Positions 62,182-64,000 of a stretch of DNA of 64,000 nucleotides are shown in pieces. How positions within the stretch are numbered: position 1 is the stretch's first letter; each line of letters begins with the position of its first letter. A program made the position numbers and the translations under genes. Source of the stretch: Nematostella vectensis. Its lineage: Eukaryota; Cnidaria; Anthozoa; Actiniaria; Edwardsiidae. The DNA lies in assembly GCF_932526225.1 (NCBI RefSeq), contig NC_064039.1:2989001-3053000 (forward strand). The letters are read 5' to 3'. The notes beneath the pieces are model-generated. The model had not been told where the DNA came from, ran no database searches, and was given only the letters and a program-made list of their open reading frames with translations.

Positions 62182-62913
62182 TTTCTGTCACGTGATTACG
62201 AACCTTCACGGAAAAAGCGTACAGCACAAGAAACATATGGACGAGATTTATGATTTACGCGTATTCGGGCACAAATATTGGGTTGTATGCACAGACTCTA
62301 GCTGTTTTTGTGCTTAGCAGGGTACGTAAAGTCCCAACCAAAAAGTACTATCATAAATCCATTTCCATCCGCTCGATTTGAGACGTCGATCCACTGTATT
62401 GTATTTAACTGGCAGATCAAATGTCATTTTTATTTAAAAATAACTCCGGATGGTAAATTTTTGTTATTCCGCGTGTTTTTGACTGTTTTTGCCGTTTCCG
62501 AAATAACACTACTAGGTAAGTGCCCCTTTAACGTGATACTGTATTTTTTTTCCACTCCAGTCCCCGCGACTCCGCCCGCACGTGCTACTAATGCAACGCC
62601 GCAATAAACCCCACACATAAATCATCGAAAACATATTTAATAGACGACGATAACAATCATCAAAATCTAGGCAACGTTATGATCTCTGGGCCGTATATGG
62701 TGTTGCCTGAAACAGACAGATATTCTTTCACTTGAGCCCAGTGTCCCTCGGATGCTCACAAACTAAAGGTAGATGATAAGATTATATAATATAATAAACA
62801 TTTACAAGCTCGATGAGAGAAGCTGCAATTTTTTATTGAACAAGGTCTGATCTTAAGCCTGTTCCTGTGGGATTGGAATGATGGCGGGTCGTAGTGGTAC
62901 TGGATCGGTCGAA

Positions 62914-63028
62914 CTAGTCTTCTTTGGGCCCGTTCTTGATAATATCTGTGAATTCCTTATACAGGATCTCGCCCTGTTTTGTAGTCGGGCATTCATCCAT
63001 CATGTCTTCCCATTCTTCGGCGGTCATT
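62914..63028 (-). CDS. Last exon of an EF-hand protein, myosin regulatory light chain-like (partial)
   Basis: After a minus-strand acceptor (TTTTCTTAAG) at 63029 the frame reads MTAEEWEDMMDECPTTKQG, then EILYKEFTDIIKNGPKED and stop TAG at 62914. The end of muscle and non-muscle myosin regulatory light chains has the same layout: helix, degenerate EF-hand loop lacking some calcium ligands, then Y-x-EFT-x-I(L/I)K(H/N)G and a charged tail. This fits binding to myosin heavy chain, but only the last 37 residues are visible. Upstream exons are not found to 64000 and probably lie beyond. Family call is tentative. Confidence 0.6.
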
Positions 63029-64000
63029 CTTAAGAAAAGTAAGACAAAACGTGCATTACAAACAAATAAAATCTAAAACATTTTTATTTTTGAGGAATGG
63101 TAAATTCTCCCTAAGCTATTAGAGAAAAATTAATGCAAAGTTCATTAAGTCCCGTAAAAAAATAGAGGAGATGGTATTGATTACGAAGTGGGGTTTCGAG
63201 CGAAAAGAATGGGCTCATCGCGCAAATACCCTTCCCCAGTGACCCTATTAAAATATATTTGTTGAAGCAATTCAAAGAATATGTTCGCTTTTTTAGTATG
63301 GACGCCTCCTACTCACACAACAGTCGCCATGACATGGTGGGGGGAGGGGTGAATTAGAAAATAATTTTATTCGTCCTATCCCCGGCTTATCGTTATCTCG
63401 CGATCCATTTTCCAATTTTTTTTCTTTTAAGATAAAGATAATCGTGATTTGCATGCATGCTCTAGTCACGTTACAACTACATTTGGTCTGCAAGAAAATA
63501 AAAGTGAATTTTAAACATCTAAAACATCTCTTCCATCGTTAGAAGAATTCGTGACTATCACATATGAATGCGGTTTTTGGTAGTGACTCATCGGCTTCAT
63601 CTACGATCTTTATTCTAGGTTAGATGTTTGAACGGCAGTGAGCATGCTCTAACTAAACAAAATGCCCGGTGTCTCCACTGGCTTTTATCCTTTAAAGAAT
63701 TAGACTTCTTTCTCTCGCGTGCGGTTTTCGCTAGTCACCTGTTAGCCCGGTCTATCATCAAAGATTCCATCTCTTCATTAATCCGCCATAACAGGTTGGC
63801 CAACTTCTTAAAGACTGTTCATGGTGTTGTGCCAAGCTCTATTCCCATATCTTATGTTAACTGAATTAATAAAGTCCTAATGCCTCTTAGACTTGGTTAT
63901 GCCTTTAATGTCACTAAGAGGATATCCCAAAGTGCGTTTATGATACCAGAATTTCCTGATTTTAATTCGATTATTAAATTCGTGATCGTTTGATGTTATC
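63029..64000. other. Probable intron of the EF-hand gene
   Basis: AT-rich DNA upstream (minus sense) of the EF-hand terminal exon. No splice-compatible coding exon is recognised. The plus-strand frame at 63628-63864 has no recognisable domain. Confidence 0.35.

Larger units (their letters stand above)
59629..62913. other. Intergenic DNA
   Basis: No gene supported. Contains a purine tract (61195-61385) and a pair of duplicated segments (61819-62181), listed separately. Other frames are short and unrecognised. Confidence 0.5.

Overview
The window is eukaryotic genomic DNA of an anthozoan cnidarian type, probably a sea anemone. This rests on inference: AT-rich sequence with GT-AG introns, animal genes (an ETS factor, a KMT5B-type histone methyltransferase, class A GPCRs), a urease accessory gene with introns, and many small inverted-repeat transposons. 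I cannot confirm the species. No prokaryotic operon, CRISPR array or confident tRNA/rRNA gene is present. Gene models were built by hand from splice signals and reading-frame phase. Most close as complete frames.

Layout. (1) 1-3990, minus: AIFM2/FSP1-type NADH:quinone oxidoreductase, 3' end off the window. (2) 4243-13671, plus: NAGK, nine exons, divergent from AIFM2 with 252 bp between the start codons. Its introns carry a MITE, a decayed Ty3/Gypsy retrotransposon and a GC-rich foldback element. (3) 13933-19119, minus: six-exon type II membrane protein of the DUF229 sulfatase-like family with a Pro-rich repeat stalk, convergent with NAGK. (4) 19287-20854: near-perfect palindrome bracketed by 166-bp direct repeats. 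(5) 24408-25208, plus: DUF1772 small membrane protein. (6) 26745-29760, minus: ETS-domain transcription factor, seven coding exons. (7) 31307-39482, plus: KMT5B/C (Suv4-20) H4K20 methyltransferase. Intron 1 holds a 2.5-kb minisatellite that grew from LINE reverse-transcriptase sequence. (8) 42986-46496, plus: UreD urease accessory protein, eight exons. (9) 47231-50620, minus: five-exon class A GPCR with amine-receptor features. (10) 50621-58023: intergenic, with a 5'-truncated LINE nested in another repeat. (11) 58024-59058, minus: intronless class A GPCR. (12) 62914-63028, minus: last exon of an EF-hand (myosin regulatory light chain-like) gene whose upstream exons are not visible.

The genes are functionally unrelated neighbours (redox defence, amino-sugar salvage, extracellular hydrolase-like, chromatin, transcription, urease maturation, signalling). 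The notable points are gene architecture and repeats: the head-to-head AIFM2/NAGK pair, overlapping tail-to-tail poly(A) signals of NAGK and DUF229, a FSP1 lacking the mammalian myristoylation start, a 20-nt microexon in the SET core of KMT5, a GPCR lacking the usual loop disulfide cysteines, and several structurally unusual repeats.
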